47,318 nt of DNA from CAZXWK01 sp964644675 (lineage in GTDB: Bacteria > Actinomycetota > Coriobacteriia > Anaerosomatales > JAAXUF01): assembly GCA_964644675.1 (NCBI GenBank), contig CAZXWK010000014.1:1-47318 (forward strand). The letters are read 5' to 3'. Below the pieces are notes generated by a model that saw only the letters and a program-made list of their open reading frames with translations, did not search any database and had not been told where the DNA came from. Shown piece by piece: positions 20,743-27,526 of the stretch (position 1 is its first letter; each line of letters opens with the position of its first letter). A program made the position numbers and the translations under genes.

Positions 20743-20756
20743 CGAACGTCTGTTCG
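20743..20756. promoter_or_regulatory. LexA (SOS) box
   Basis: On the minus strand CGAACAGACGTTCG, an exact match to the Gram-positive LexA/DinR consensus CGAAC-R-N-R-Y-GTTCG, placed immediately upstream of the ribosome site of the gene at 20352-20729. I saw no second copy elsewhere in the window. Confidence 0.75.
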
Positions 20757-20810
20757 CTGGAAGGTAGCGCGCAGGTCTGACATGACTGCGCGGCGGGCGT
20801 CAGGCCACGA

Positions 20811-21497
20811 TCAGAGTCGCCCTACGAGTGACTCCAAACCCGTCCGAAGCAGGCCCGCGACCCATATCTCGGCGAAGCTCATGCCGAACGCGACGAGCAT
20901 GGGTAGCCACGCGTCGAGCAGTCGATCCGCCTTGCGTTCGAACGGTGGCAACAGGCACACCATCACGAGATTGACCGCGATGAGCGTCCCCCAGATGGCG
21001 AACGACATGAGGACGGGGTAACCGACACCGAGGAGCGGCAGGAGGTCTCGGACGACGAAGAAGGCGACCGGCACTCCCAAGAACCAAGCTCCGAGCCTCC
21101 ATGCCGGGCTGAGCACGCTCTCGGGCGACCCGGTGCGCCACACCACGTCGTCCAGCATCGGCGACAGCAGCGCGCCGATCGCGAATCCCGCAAGGAGACC
21201 CGTCGCGAGGCGAAGGTCGTTCGTCGTCGTCCGGAGCCCCGAGTACGAGGTGACGCCGTCGAGACCCATGGCGCCGATCATCAGCAGGATGACGATCCAA
21301 CCGCCGGTCGTGGGAAAGCCGCGGGGACGGCTGCGCCGATGGAGGATGGACACCAGAAGCAGGGAAAGGAGCACGCCGACGTAGATGCCGGTGTCTCGGG
21401 CGCAGACCGACACCTGGACACCCCCGCCGAAGAAGGACCGCTCCGGCAGCTGGTGGCACAGTCCGAATCCCAACCAGTGCAAGTACGACTCGAGCAC
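20811..21497 (-). CDS. DUF2085 family integral membrane protein
   Basis: 228 residues. Near the N-terminus it has the DUF2085 signature GLCHQLPERSF and VCARDTGIYVG, with conserved Cys and His. About five to six membrane helices follow (for example IYVGVLLSLLLVSIL, WIVILLMIGAMGLDG, LATGLLAGFAIGALL, FLGVPVAFFVV, IAVNLVMVCLL). Function of the family is unknown. GTG start with an AGGACGG site. Follows tRNA-Pro and its terminator on the same strand. Confidence 0.85.
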   Translation of the reverse strand: MLESYLHWLGFGLCHQLPERSFFGGGVQVSVCARDTGIYVGVLLSLLLVSILHRRSRPRGFPTTGGWIVILLMIGAMGLDGVTSYSGLRTTTNDLRLATGLLAGFAIGALLSPMLDDVVWRTGSPESVLSPAWRLGAWFLGVPVAFFVVRDLLPLLGVGYPVLMSFAIWGTLIAVNLVMVCLLPPFERKADRLLDAWLPMLVAFGMSFAEIWVAGLLRTGLESLVGRL

Positions 21498-21519
21498 GCA
21501 GACCGTCCTGATAGCCGAA

Positions 21520-21545
21520 CGGCAGGCCGCGTGCGCGGCCTGCCG
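21520..21545 (-). terminator. Hairpin terminator after tRNA-Pro
   Basis: Perfect 11-bp stem CGGCAGGCCGC / GCGGCCTGCCG with a 4-base loop, 12 bases after the tRNA CCA end. No U tract follows, as is usual in high-GC actinobacteria. Confidence 0.75.
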
Positions 21546-21556
21546 TCATGTCCGGA

Positions 21557-21633
<77 letters not shown>

Positions 21634-21643
21634 GCGAGGCGCT

Positions 21644-21672
21644 ATGCTAGCACGCCCACTTCCCAAGCGCAA
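21644..21672 (-). promoter_or_regulatory. Promoter of tRNA-Pro
   Basis: Minus strand TTGCGC (21667-21672), 17-base spacer, TAGCAT (21644-21649), ending 10 bases before the tRNA 5' end. Confidence 0.6.
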
Positions 21673-21723
21673 AGAGGCGCCTACCAGCGGTTCAGCATAC
21701 TCGAGCGGGGACGCCCGAACGCA

Positions 21724-21755
21724 GAGGAGCCCGACCCCTTGGGGCCGGGCTCCTC
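21724..21755 (-). terminator. Hairpin terminator after the multihaem cytochrome gene
   Basis: GAGGAGCCCG / CGGGCTCCTC arms with an inner CCCC/GGGG pair, only one mismatch, 26 bases after the cytochrome stop. No U tract. Confidence 0.8.
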
Positions 21756-21781
21756 GTGTGTTCGCCTCTTCGTGCGGGCAG

Positions 21782-23881
21782 CTAGTTCAGCAGGCCGCGC
21801 TTCGCGAGGTTCACGTGGCAGTTCGAGCAGTAGGTCTCCTGGTGGCATTCGAAGCAGGCGTTGGCACCGGTCTGCTTGACCACGTTCGGGTGGTACCTGA
21901 CCCACGGCTGGTTGGGGACTGAACCGGCGTGGTGGCACGCGTTGCACATCTGAGACTCATGGCAGCGCAGGCACTGGGCCGTGGTGGCCTGGCCCGAGGT
22001 GATGAGCGAGGCATGCGCACCCGCGTTCGCCTTGGTCGCCGGGCCGGCCGGATCCTTCTTGCCGAAACCGGTCGCGTGCGGCATGTCCAAGTTGTGGCAG
22101 CCCTTGCAGAACGCGGAGTTCGGCAGCGTCGCAGGGTCACCGGGGTGGCAATACGTGCACGTGGTGTTGTCCTTCTTGTAGTACTGGGCGTGCAGGCCGA
22201 TCTCGGCGCCCGGCAGCTTGATGAACTGCTTGGACTTGTGCGAGGCCGGAACGACCTTGCGCTTCTGGTGGCAAGCGACGCAGTCGGTCTGCTTGTGGCA
22301 CTTCTCCACGCAACCCGCGGCGCCGTTCGTCGACACCGACTGCCCGTGGACCTGGATCCACGGCTTGCTGGTCGAGGAGCCGACGTGGTGGCAGTTGCTG
22401 CACAGCTGCGGCCAGGTGTGGCAGTTCTCGCAGACCTTCGGGTTGTCCCGACCGGTCTTAGCGTGGAACTGCTTGAACTCCGCGGTGTGCGGCATCTCGA
22501 GCTTGTGGCAGTTCATGCAGAACGCGGCGTTCGTGCCGCCGGCGCCGTGGCAGACCTCGCACGACTCCATGGACTGCTGCGCCGAGAGCGCGTGCTGCGC
22601 GGACGGCGTGGCAGGCTGCGAGCCGTACTGGGTCATGGTCGGAGCCGCAGGGCGCGTCCAGTTGGCCTGCTTGTGCGACTGCGGCACGACCTTGCCCTTG
22701 GTGTGGCAGTCCGAGCAGAACTGGACGGTGTGGCACTTCTCGGTGCAGGACTTGACGCCCGACTTGGCGACGGCCTGCGGGTGCTGGTTCGTCCACGGCT
22801 GATCGGCCTTGTACTCCCAGCCGATCTTCTCTCCGTGGTGGCAGTTGTTGCAGAAGTTCGGATCCACCGACGTGTGGCACATCACACACTTGTCGGGAAT
22901 CTGCTTCGAGACTGCCGGGTGACCCGCGGGATCGTCGGCGTTCTTGGGCTCCAAGAACTCCTTCGAGTGCGGCATCGGGGTTCCGTGGCAGCCGATGCAG
23001 AAGTCCTGCTTGTGGCACGTCCCGCAATAGAAGATCGCGCCGACGGGCGGAATCCGCTCGCCGAGCGGCTCTTCGCCCTCGGCCTTCATCGCCTCGGCCT
23101 TGGACTCGCCGGTGACCGGCTTGATGCCGTACTCCTCGAGCGTCTTAGCGACCTCGGAAGCGGCTTCGCTCGCCATCTCGGCGTGTCCCTTGGGCAGGAA
23201 GCCCGCGGCATCGTGGTTCGCCGGCTTGAGATCGAAGCCCTCGGGATGGCAGGCGGAACAGGTTCCCGGAGCGGGCGCCTTTTCCTCGAGCCCGTGACAA
23301 CGGAAGCACGGTGTCATCTTCATGAAGTTCGCGTGCTTCTTGTTGGGCTCGCCGGTCTTGGGGTCAGTCAGCGTGAGCTTGAAGTCCTCGTTGTGCGCGA
23401 TCCGGTTGTGGCAGATCGTGCAGTTGACTTCCTTCTCGGTGTGCTTGTTGTGGTCGATCTTGATGCCCGGAGAGGTGGTGATGGTGCGCGTCTGAAGGTT
23501 GTGGCACTGCGTGCACTGCCGCTCCTTCATCGTGAGCGCGACTTCGCTCTCGGCGTTGAGCGGGAGCTCGTAGTTGTTGGTGACGGTCATCGCGAGCTCG
23601 CCGAGCGCCTCGGCCTTGTGAAGCAGGAACACCACCGGGTTCGCGTTCACCGGCATGTGACACGCCATACAGCTGATCTTTGAGTGCGAAGAGTGCTCGT
23701 ACGCGATGATGGTGTCGTCCTGTACCTTGTGGCAGCCCTCAGCACAGAACCAGCGTGTCGATGTCACCCCCAGTACCGGAACCATGACCCCGGCTATCAC
23801 CAGAACGACGACGAGCGTCCAGATGATGTACCGGGGCCGTCGGACCGGATCCTTGAATCCGGCCAGGGAGATCTTCGCCAT
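21782..23881 (-). CDS. 24-haem membrane-anchored cytochrome c (NapC/NirT-like N-terminus)
   Basis: 699 residues. One uncleaved membrane helix at about 18-40 anchors an exported body with 24 potential haem sites: 21 CxxCH and three CxxxCH (CAEGCH 46-51, CTEKCH 379-384, CVEKCH 524-529). The first six motifs resemble a NapC/NrfH-type quinol-oxidising start. The remaining eighteen form three repeats of about 110 residues (286-404, 441-548, 575-694), each with six motifs in the same order: CxxCH, FCxxCH..MPH, CxxCH, CxxCHH, PW..H..C(x)xxCH, CxxCH, and in the first two a KVVPxSHK end. Likely moves electrons from the menaquinone pool outward through the cell wall to an external or partner acceptor (inference). 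ATG with AAGGAG; own promoter at 23965-23993. A chemoreceptor gene lies upstream. Confidence 0.93.
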   Translation of the reverse strand: MAKISLAGFKDPVRRPRYIIWTLVVVLVIAGVMVPVLGVTSTRWFCAEGCHKVQDDTIIAYEHSSHSKISCMACHMPVNANPVVFLLHKAEALGELAMTVTNNYELPLNAESEVALTMKERQCTQCHNLQTRTITTSPGIKIDHNKHTEKEVNCTICHNRIAHNEDFKLTLTDPKTGEPNKKHANFMKMTPCFRCHGLEEKAPAPGTCSACHPEGFDLKPANHDAAGFLPKGHAEMASEAASEVAKTLEEYGIKPVTGESKAEAMKAEGEEPLGERIPPVGAIFYCGTCHKQDFCIGCHGTPMPHSKEFLEPKNADDPAGHPAVSKQIPDKCVMCHTSVDPNFCNNCHHGEKIGWEYKADQPWTNQHPQAVAKSGVKSCTEKCHTVQFCSDCHTKGKVVPQSHKQANWTRPAAPTMTQYGSQPATPSAQHALSAQQSMESCEVCHGAGGTNAAFCMNCHKLEMPHTAEFKQFHAKTGRDNPKVCENCHTWPQLCSNCHHVGSSTSKPWIQVHGQSVSTNGAAGCVEKCHKQTDCVACHQKRKVVPASHKSKQFIKLPGAEIGLHAQYYKKDNTTCTYCHPGDPATLPNSAFCKGCHNLDMPHATGFGKKDPAGPATKANAGAHASLITSGQATTAQCLRCHESQMCNACHHAGSVPNQPWVRYHPNVVKQTGANACFECHQETYCSNCHVNLAKRGLLN

Positions 23882-23964
23882 GCTCACTCTCCTTGCTCGA
23901 TCGGCCACGATTGTGAAACGCACGAATCGGGGAGTGAGACACCTCCCCCACCTTGTCATTCAGA

Positions 23965-23993
23965 AAGATAAAGGAACCCGTGCGCCACAACAA
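23965..23993 (-). promoter_or_regulatory. Promoter of the multihaem cytochrome gene
   Basis: Minus strand TTGTTG (23988-23993), 17-base spacer, TATCTT (23965-23970). The leader of about 77 bases contains a GGGGAG/CTCCCC stem at 23929-23948 and a Rex-like half site at 23911-23926 that I do not consider convincing. Confidence 0.6.
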
Positions 23994-24069
23994 CCAAACT
24001 CGGGACTATTCCCCGTTAGGCGTTTCGACGGCAAGCGCCCTCGTCCTGCACGCGAGACCAAGTGAGCCT

Positions 24070-24101
24070 CGAATAGGCGGCCCGAGCGGTTCGCCTATTC
24101 G
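24070..24101 (-). terminator. Inverted repeat, probable terminator after the chemoreceptor gene
   Basis: Perfect 10-bp arms CGAATAGGCG / CGCCTATTCG with a 12-base loop, 40 bases after the chemoreceptor stop and about 100 bases upstream of the cytochrome -35. Could instead be an operator of the cytochrome promoter. Confidence 0.55.
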
Positions 24102-24140
24102 CATCGCGCGCGAAGCGGGCCGGCACGACGACGTCGTTCG

Positions 24141-25295
24141 TCAGCGCACCACGAGGGAGTCCGCGAGGCGGTTCAGTTCGCTGATCGCCGCTTGGATCTG
24201 ACGCGAGGCCTGAGCCGCCTGCGTCGAGACCTGCGCCATCTCGCGCATCGAGATCACGACCTGGTCGGAGGCGGTGCGCTGCTGCTGCGTGGCGATCGAG
24301 ATCTGCTTCGCCGAGTCGGTCGTCTCCTCCACCTGCTGGACGATGGTGTCGAGCGCATCGGCGGTCTTGCGGGCGAGCTGCTTGCCCTCTTCGACCTTCT
24401 TCGTCGCGCGCTCCGTGCTCATGACGAGCGACGAGGACGAGGATTGGATCTCGCGAACGACGCGCCCGATCTCGCTGGTCGATTCGGTGACCGAGTCCGC
24501 GAGCTTGCGGATCTCCTCGGCGACCACGGCGAAACCCTTGCCGGCCTCGCCGGCACGCGCGGCCTCGATCGCGGCGTTGAGCGCCAGGATCTTGGTCTGC
24601 TCGGCGATGTCGTCGATGATCACGAGCACCCGGCCGATCTCCTGGCTGCGCTCGCCGAGTGCGAGGATCCGATCCGATGCGATCTGAGTGCTCTCGCGGA
24701 TCTCCTCGATGCCGTCGGCCGTATCGGCGACGCTCTGCATGCCCTCCTCGGCGCTCGCGAGCGTGCGCTCCGCGACCGCGGCGACGGACTGCGAGTTGTC
24801 GGCGATCTGCTTCGAGGTCTGCGCGAGCTCCTCCACCGTCGCCGAGGTCTGCGTCACCGCAGCGGCCTGCTGAGCCGCACCGGATGCCTGCTCCTCGGTG
24901 GCGGCGAGCACCTCGGCGGTCAGCGCGCGGATATCGTTGTTCACCGCGCGCACCTGCGAGAGCAGGCCCGAGACGTCGGTCAGAACGCGATCGAGTTCGG
25001 CAGCCATCGTGTCAAGGTCACCCGAGTCGCTCACGGCCATGCCGAGCCGGCCTTGGGCGTTCTTCAGCACACGGGCGATCTCGCGCTCCGACGCGTTCAC
25101 GGTCACCGCGTAGGCCGCAAACCCAAGCACGGTGCCGGCGACCGCCGATATCCCGAGAAGCGCGTAGAAGGACAGCGAGTCGTTGGGTCGAGCGAAGAAC
25201 AGGACCACGAACGGAAAGATGAGTCCCGTGACCAGTCCTATCCCGAGCATGAGCCAACGGAGTCTGCTGCTCGCGGCACCGGTCCTTCGCTTCAC
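24141..25295 (-). CDS. Methyl-accepting chemotaxis protein without periplasmic sensor
   Basis: 384 residues. Two close membrane helices at about 14-34 and 42-65 with almost no external loop and no clear HAMP, then the cytoplasmic signalling coiled coil with the conserved tip DIAEQTKILALNAAIEAARAGEAGKGFAVVAEEIRKLAD. Such receptors sense inside the cell or membrane, for example redox or energy state; ligand unknown. GTG start with GAGGTG upstream; the longer frame lies before the ribosome site. Distance from the chemotaxis operon (16 kb) and closeness to the cytochrome suggest energy taxis (inference). Confidence 0.88.
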   Translation of the reverse strand: MKRRTGAASSRLRWLMLGIGLVTGLIFPFVVLFFARPNDSLSFYALLGISAVAGTVLGFAAYAVTVNASEREIARVLKNAQGRLGMAVSDSGDLDTMAAELDRVLTDVSGLLSQVRAVNNDIRALTAEVLAATEEQASGAAQQAAAVTQTSATVEELAQTSKQIADNSQSVAAVAERTLASAEEGMQSVADTADGIEEIRESTQIASDRILALGERSQEIGRVLVIIDDIAEQTKILALNAAIEAARAGEAGKGFAVVAEEIRKLADSVTESTSEIGRVVREIQSSSSSLVMSTERATKKVEEGKQLARKTADALDTIVQQVEETTDSAKQISIATQQQRTASDQVVISMREMAQVSTQAAQASRQIQAAISELNRLADSLVVR

Positions 25296-25379
25296 GTGAT
25301 ACACCTCGCTGTGTCTGAGTAGTGGAACGTCCCCTGGATCCCCCGCACATCGTATCAGTGCTTGATTCGGCACGCACAC

Positions 25380-25409
25380 TTGTCGAACGCATACCCCTTA
25401 GGGTATATT
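25380..25409 (+). promoter_or_regulatory. Promoter with CsoR-like operator of the ferredoxin/selenoprotein operon
   Basis: TTGTCG (25380-25385), 18-base spacer, TATATT (25404-25409). Inside, at 25391-25406, is the palindrome ATACCC-CTTA-GGGTAT, overlapping spacer and -10. The TACCC-N4-GGGTA form matches the class of sites bound by CsoR-family repressors (Cu(I), or persulfide for CstR). Repression by such a factor is inference; none is encoded in the window. Confidence 0.6.
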
Positions 25410-25462
25410 GTGCGAGCATCTGGACGAGTCTGGACCGCCGAGAAGGAGCGTACCGACCGATC

Positions 25463-25645
25463 ATGTCACGAGTGAAGATCGAACCGACCCGCTGCGACAA
25501 CAGCCCGTTCTGCCCCGCACGGAGGGTCTGCCCCCGCGGCGCGATCGTCCCAAACGGCAGCGCGTACACTGTTGATGAATCCAAGTGCACCGGCTGCGGC
25601 GTGTGCGTTCGCGCATGCCCGATGGGCGCCGTGAGCGCCCAGTAA
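25463..25645 (+). CDS. Small two-cluster ferredoxin-like protein
   Basis: 60 residues. The second cluster motif is the classical CTGCGVCVRACP. The first is unusual: CDNSPFCPARRVCPRGA with C-x5-C-x5-C spacing, and the final CP completing the second half as in 2[4Fe-4S] proteins. Soluble, no signal peptide. First gene of the operon, 12 bases before the probable selenoprotein, so it may be its electron donor (inference). ATG at 25463, AAGGAG 14 bases upstream, a rather long spacing; a start at a nearby alternative codon is not supported. Confidence 0.85.
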   Translation: MSRVKIEPTRCDNSPFCPARRVCPRGAIVPNGSAYTVDESKCTGCGVCVRACPMGAVSAQ

Positions 25646-25657
25646 GGAGCGATAAGC

Positions 25658-26002
25658 ATGTCGCAACCAGTCATCGTGGAAGTCTACGACGTCCCCGCCG
25701 CCACGGCGTGCTTCTCGGGTGGATGAGGCCCGTCCTGGTCTCCGGAGGAGATCACGGCGATCATCAGGGCTGAGGTCGAGCGCCGTTTCGGCGACGACGC
25801 CCAGGTCCTGTACTACAACACCGAGTTGCCCGAGATCCGGTCCGAGCACGCGGACGTGATGCGGCAGATCGAGGAGCGCGGCCTGCTCTACCCCGTCACC
25901 GTCATCGATGACGTCCCGGTCTACGACGGCGCGGTGAGCTACCCCGCGATTCTGCGAGCGGTGAACAACAAGCTGCTGGAGCGCGAGGGCGCCGAGGCCT
26001 GA
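25658..26002 (+). CDS. Probable selenoprotein, thioredoxin-fold (ArsD-like C-x4-U-G-P-S)
   Basis: 114 residues if the in-frame TGA at 25724-25726 is read as selenocysteine 23. ATG with AGGAG 8 bases upstream, 12 bases after the ferredoxin stop. The sequence reads VIVEVYDV, then a redox motif Cys18-F-S-G-G-Sec23-G-P-S-W-S-P-E-E, a helix, YYNTELPE, and LLYPVTVIDDVPVYDGAVSYPAILRAV, whose Pro is in the cis-Pro position of a thioredoxin fold. The motif and the C-terminal half parallel ArsD (CxxxxCGPS; GLPLLLLDG...GRYP) and more loosely YuzD. The frame is clean on both sides of the TGA, codon use is unchanged, and a stem-loop 9-28 bases after the TGA fits a bacterial SECIS. A pseudogene with a single nonsense change is the alternative. 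Confidence 0.8.
25727..25757 (+). promoter_or_regulatory. Candidate bacterial SECIS element
   Basis: After the TGA, UGGUCUCC (25736-25743) pairs with GGAGAUCA (25747-25754), one G-U, around a GGA loop; a short CCG/CGG pair extends the base. The apical loop begins with G and lies 17 bases after the TGA, inside the range for bacterial SECIS hairpins recognised by SelB. Confidence 0.6.
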
Positions 26003-26023
26003 GCGGTCCGCACGGACGTGCGC

Positions 26024-26029
26024 TAGACT
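26024..26029 (+). promoter_or_regulatory. Possible -10 for a leaderless DUF362 transcript
   Basis: TAGACT ends 7 bases before the ATG of the DUF362 gene, with no ribosome-binding sequence between. A start point at or next to the ATG would make the mRNA leaderless. The -35 region (TGAGCG) is poor. Confidence 0.3.
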
Positions 26030-26036
26030 GCAGCGC

Positions 26037-27188
26037 ATGAACAAAGTCAGCATCTCCGGATGCGAAACATACGACCCGACCGAACTCGCAGCATCACTCG
26101 AGGCCGCCCTTCTGCCGCTCGGCGGAATGGCGGCCTTCGTGCGTCCGGAGCAGCGAGTCCTCCTCAAGGTCAACCTGCTCTCGCGCGCGCTTCCTGAGCG
26201 TGCCGTGACGACCCATCCCGAGTTCGTGCGGGCCGTCATCCGTTCAGTCAAGGCGGCCGGGGGCAACGTCAGCGTCGGTGACAGCCCTGGCGGCCCCAAC
26301 ACGGTCGGCAGCGTCCGGCGCGTCTGGGAGGACAGCGGCATCGCCGCCGTGTGCGCCGAGGAGTCCGTCCCGCTGCTGCTCTTCGACGACGACTGCACTC
26401 GAGTGAGCGTCGACGGCGGCGGGCTCTACTCGGCGTTCACCCTGGGACGAGCCGTGGTCGAGACGGACGTGCTGATCACGCTGCCCAAGTTCAAGACCCA
26501 CGGCTTCATGATGTTCACCGGTGCGGTGAAGAACCTCTTCGGCTGCATCCCCGGGCTCGAGAAGGCCCAATACCATCTGAAGGTGCCCGATCGCGAGGAC
26601 TTCGGGGACATGCTCGTGGACCTGATGCTCGCGTGCCGGCCCGCACTCGCGATCATGGACGCCATCGTCGGCATGGAGGGCGAGGGACCGGCGGGAGGAA
26701 CACCGCGCCAGATCGGCGCGGTCATCGCGTCAGCCGACAGCCTGGCGCTCGACGTGGTGGCGAGTTCGATGGCAGGGCTCGACCCACTCGAGGTGTACTC
26801 GAACCGGGCCGGCGCCCGACGCGGGTTGTGTCCGGACTCCGTGGACGCGATAGAGGTCGTCGGAGAGGACTGGCGGACCCTCGCACCCGAGGGTTTCGAA
26901 CTGCCGGCGCGCGACATCACGGCGCGCATGCCCGCGTGGCTCGGGCGACGGCTCAGGTCTTGGACGACGGCCCGGCCGATCCTCGAACGCCCCGTCGAGT
27001 GCACGCGCTGCAAGCAGTGTGAGAAGAGCTGCCCGGTCGGCGCGATCGTAGTCGGAGAAGGCGGTCCCGTCTTCGACCACTCGACCTGCATCAGGTGCTA
27101 CTGCTGCCAAGAGCTGTGCCCGCCGCAGGTGATCGGGCTTGCGGTTCCCCCGCTCGCGCGTCTCGCGACTCGCGGCCGGGGAAGGTAA
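26037..27188 (+). CDS. DUF362 domain protein with C-terminal 2[4Fe-4S] ferredoxin domain
   Basis: 383 residues. The DUF362 domain (LLKVNLLSRALPERAVTTHPEFVRAVI, VGDSPGG, ITLPKFKTHGFMMFTGAVKNLFGCIPGLEKAQYH) is common in anaerobes next to redox enzymes; its chemistry is not established. The C-terminus has CTRCKQCEKSCPVGA and CIRCYCCQELCPPQV cluster motifs. 34 bases after the probable selenoprotein on the same strand, so ferredoxin, selenoprotein and DUF362 form one likely operon, with a possible internal leaderless start. Confidence 0.9.
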   Translation: MNKVSISGCETYDPTELAASLEAALLPLGGMAAFVRPEQRVLLKVNLLSRALPERAVTTHPEFVRAVIRSVKAAGGNVSVGDSPGGPNTVGSVRRVWEDSGIAAVCAEESVPLLLFDDDCTRVSVDGGGLYSAFTLGRAVVETDVLITLPKFKTHGFMMFTGAVKNLFGCIPGLEKAQYHLKVPDREDFGDMLVDLMLACRPALAIMDAIVGMEGEGPAGGTPRQIGAVIASADSLALDVVASSMAGLDPLEVYSNRAGARRGLCPDSVDAIEVVGEDWRTLAPEGFELPARDITARMPAWLGRRLRSWTTARPILERPVECTRCKQCEKSCPVGAIVVGEGGPVFDHSTCIRCYCCQELCPPQVIGLAVPPLARLATRGRGR

Positions 27189-27200
27189 GCCGCTGAGCAC

Positions 27201-27494
27201 TCAGGACCGTGGGACGAACCGGTCCATGAACAGGCCCACGAGCCCCTTCTCCCAGAACACGTCCCAGGCATCGGGTCCCTCGGGAGGGAGCGACGCGTCG
27301 TAGCGCCTGCGAGAGGCCGGGTCCTTCAGCGTCGCGTACGCCTCGTTGATCCTCTGCATCCGGCGCGTCGCCGCATCCCGGTCACCACCGTTGGCGGTAT
27401 CGGGGTGATGCTTGAGCGAGAGCGCCTTGTACGCGCGCTCGATGACCTCGGGTTCGGCGTCCCTGGTCACCTGCAGGATTCGGTAGTAGTCCAA
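27201..27494 (-). CDS. J-domain (DnaJ-like) co-chaperone
   Basis: 97 residues. A complete J domain: DYYRILQVTRDAEPEVIERAYKALSLKHHPDTANGG, with the HPD tripeptide, then INEAYATLKDPASRRRYDASL. A short tail (DVFWEKGLVGLFMDRFV) follows; no zinc-finger or substrate domain. TTG start chosen as the only start codon between the end of the penicillin-binding protein gene and the domain; it has GGGGG upstream. Probably directs DnaK to a specific client; convergent with the DUF362 gene, 12 bases apart. Confidence 0.82.
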   Translation of the reverse strand: MDYYRILQVTRDAEPEVIERAYKALSLKHHPDTANGGDRDAATRRMQRINEAYATLKDPASRRRYDASLPPEGPDAWDVFWEKGLVGLFMDRFVPRS

Positions 27495-27526
27495 CGAGCC
27501 CCCGGTCGCGGTTGATTCGATCTGGG

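Noticed and set aside
23911..23926. Rex-like site in the cytochrome leader (TTGTG-N5-CACGA)
   Set aside because: Only one arm matches well, and it lies downstream of the predicted start point.
23994..24140. Possible riboswitch (c-di-GMP or c-di-AMP type) before the cytochrome gene
   Set aside because: The segment is upstream of the predicted promoter and lacks the conserved cores of those riboswitches; likewise I found no c-di-AMP riboswitch before the NlpC/P60 gene, where only 29 bases are available.
25724..25726. The TGA could mark a frameshift or pseudogene
   Set aside because: The reading frame continues without shift or further stops for 91 codons, the stop is exactly at the position of a redox Cys and a SECIS-like hairpin follows. 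Kept as the alternative, not the main call.
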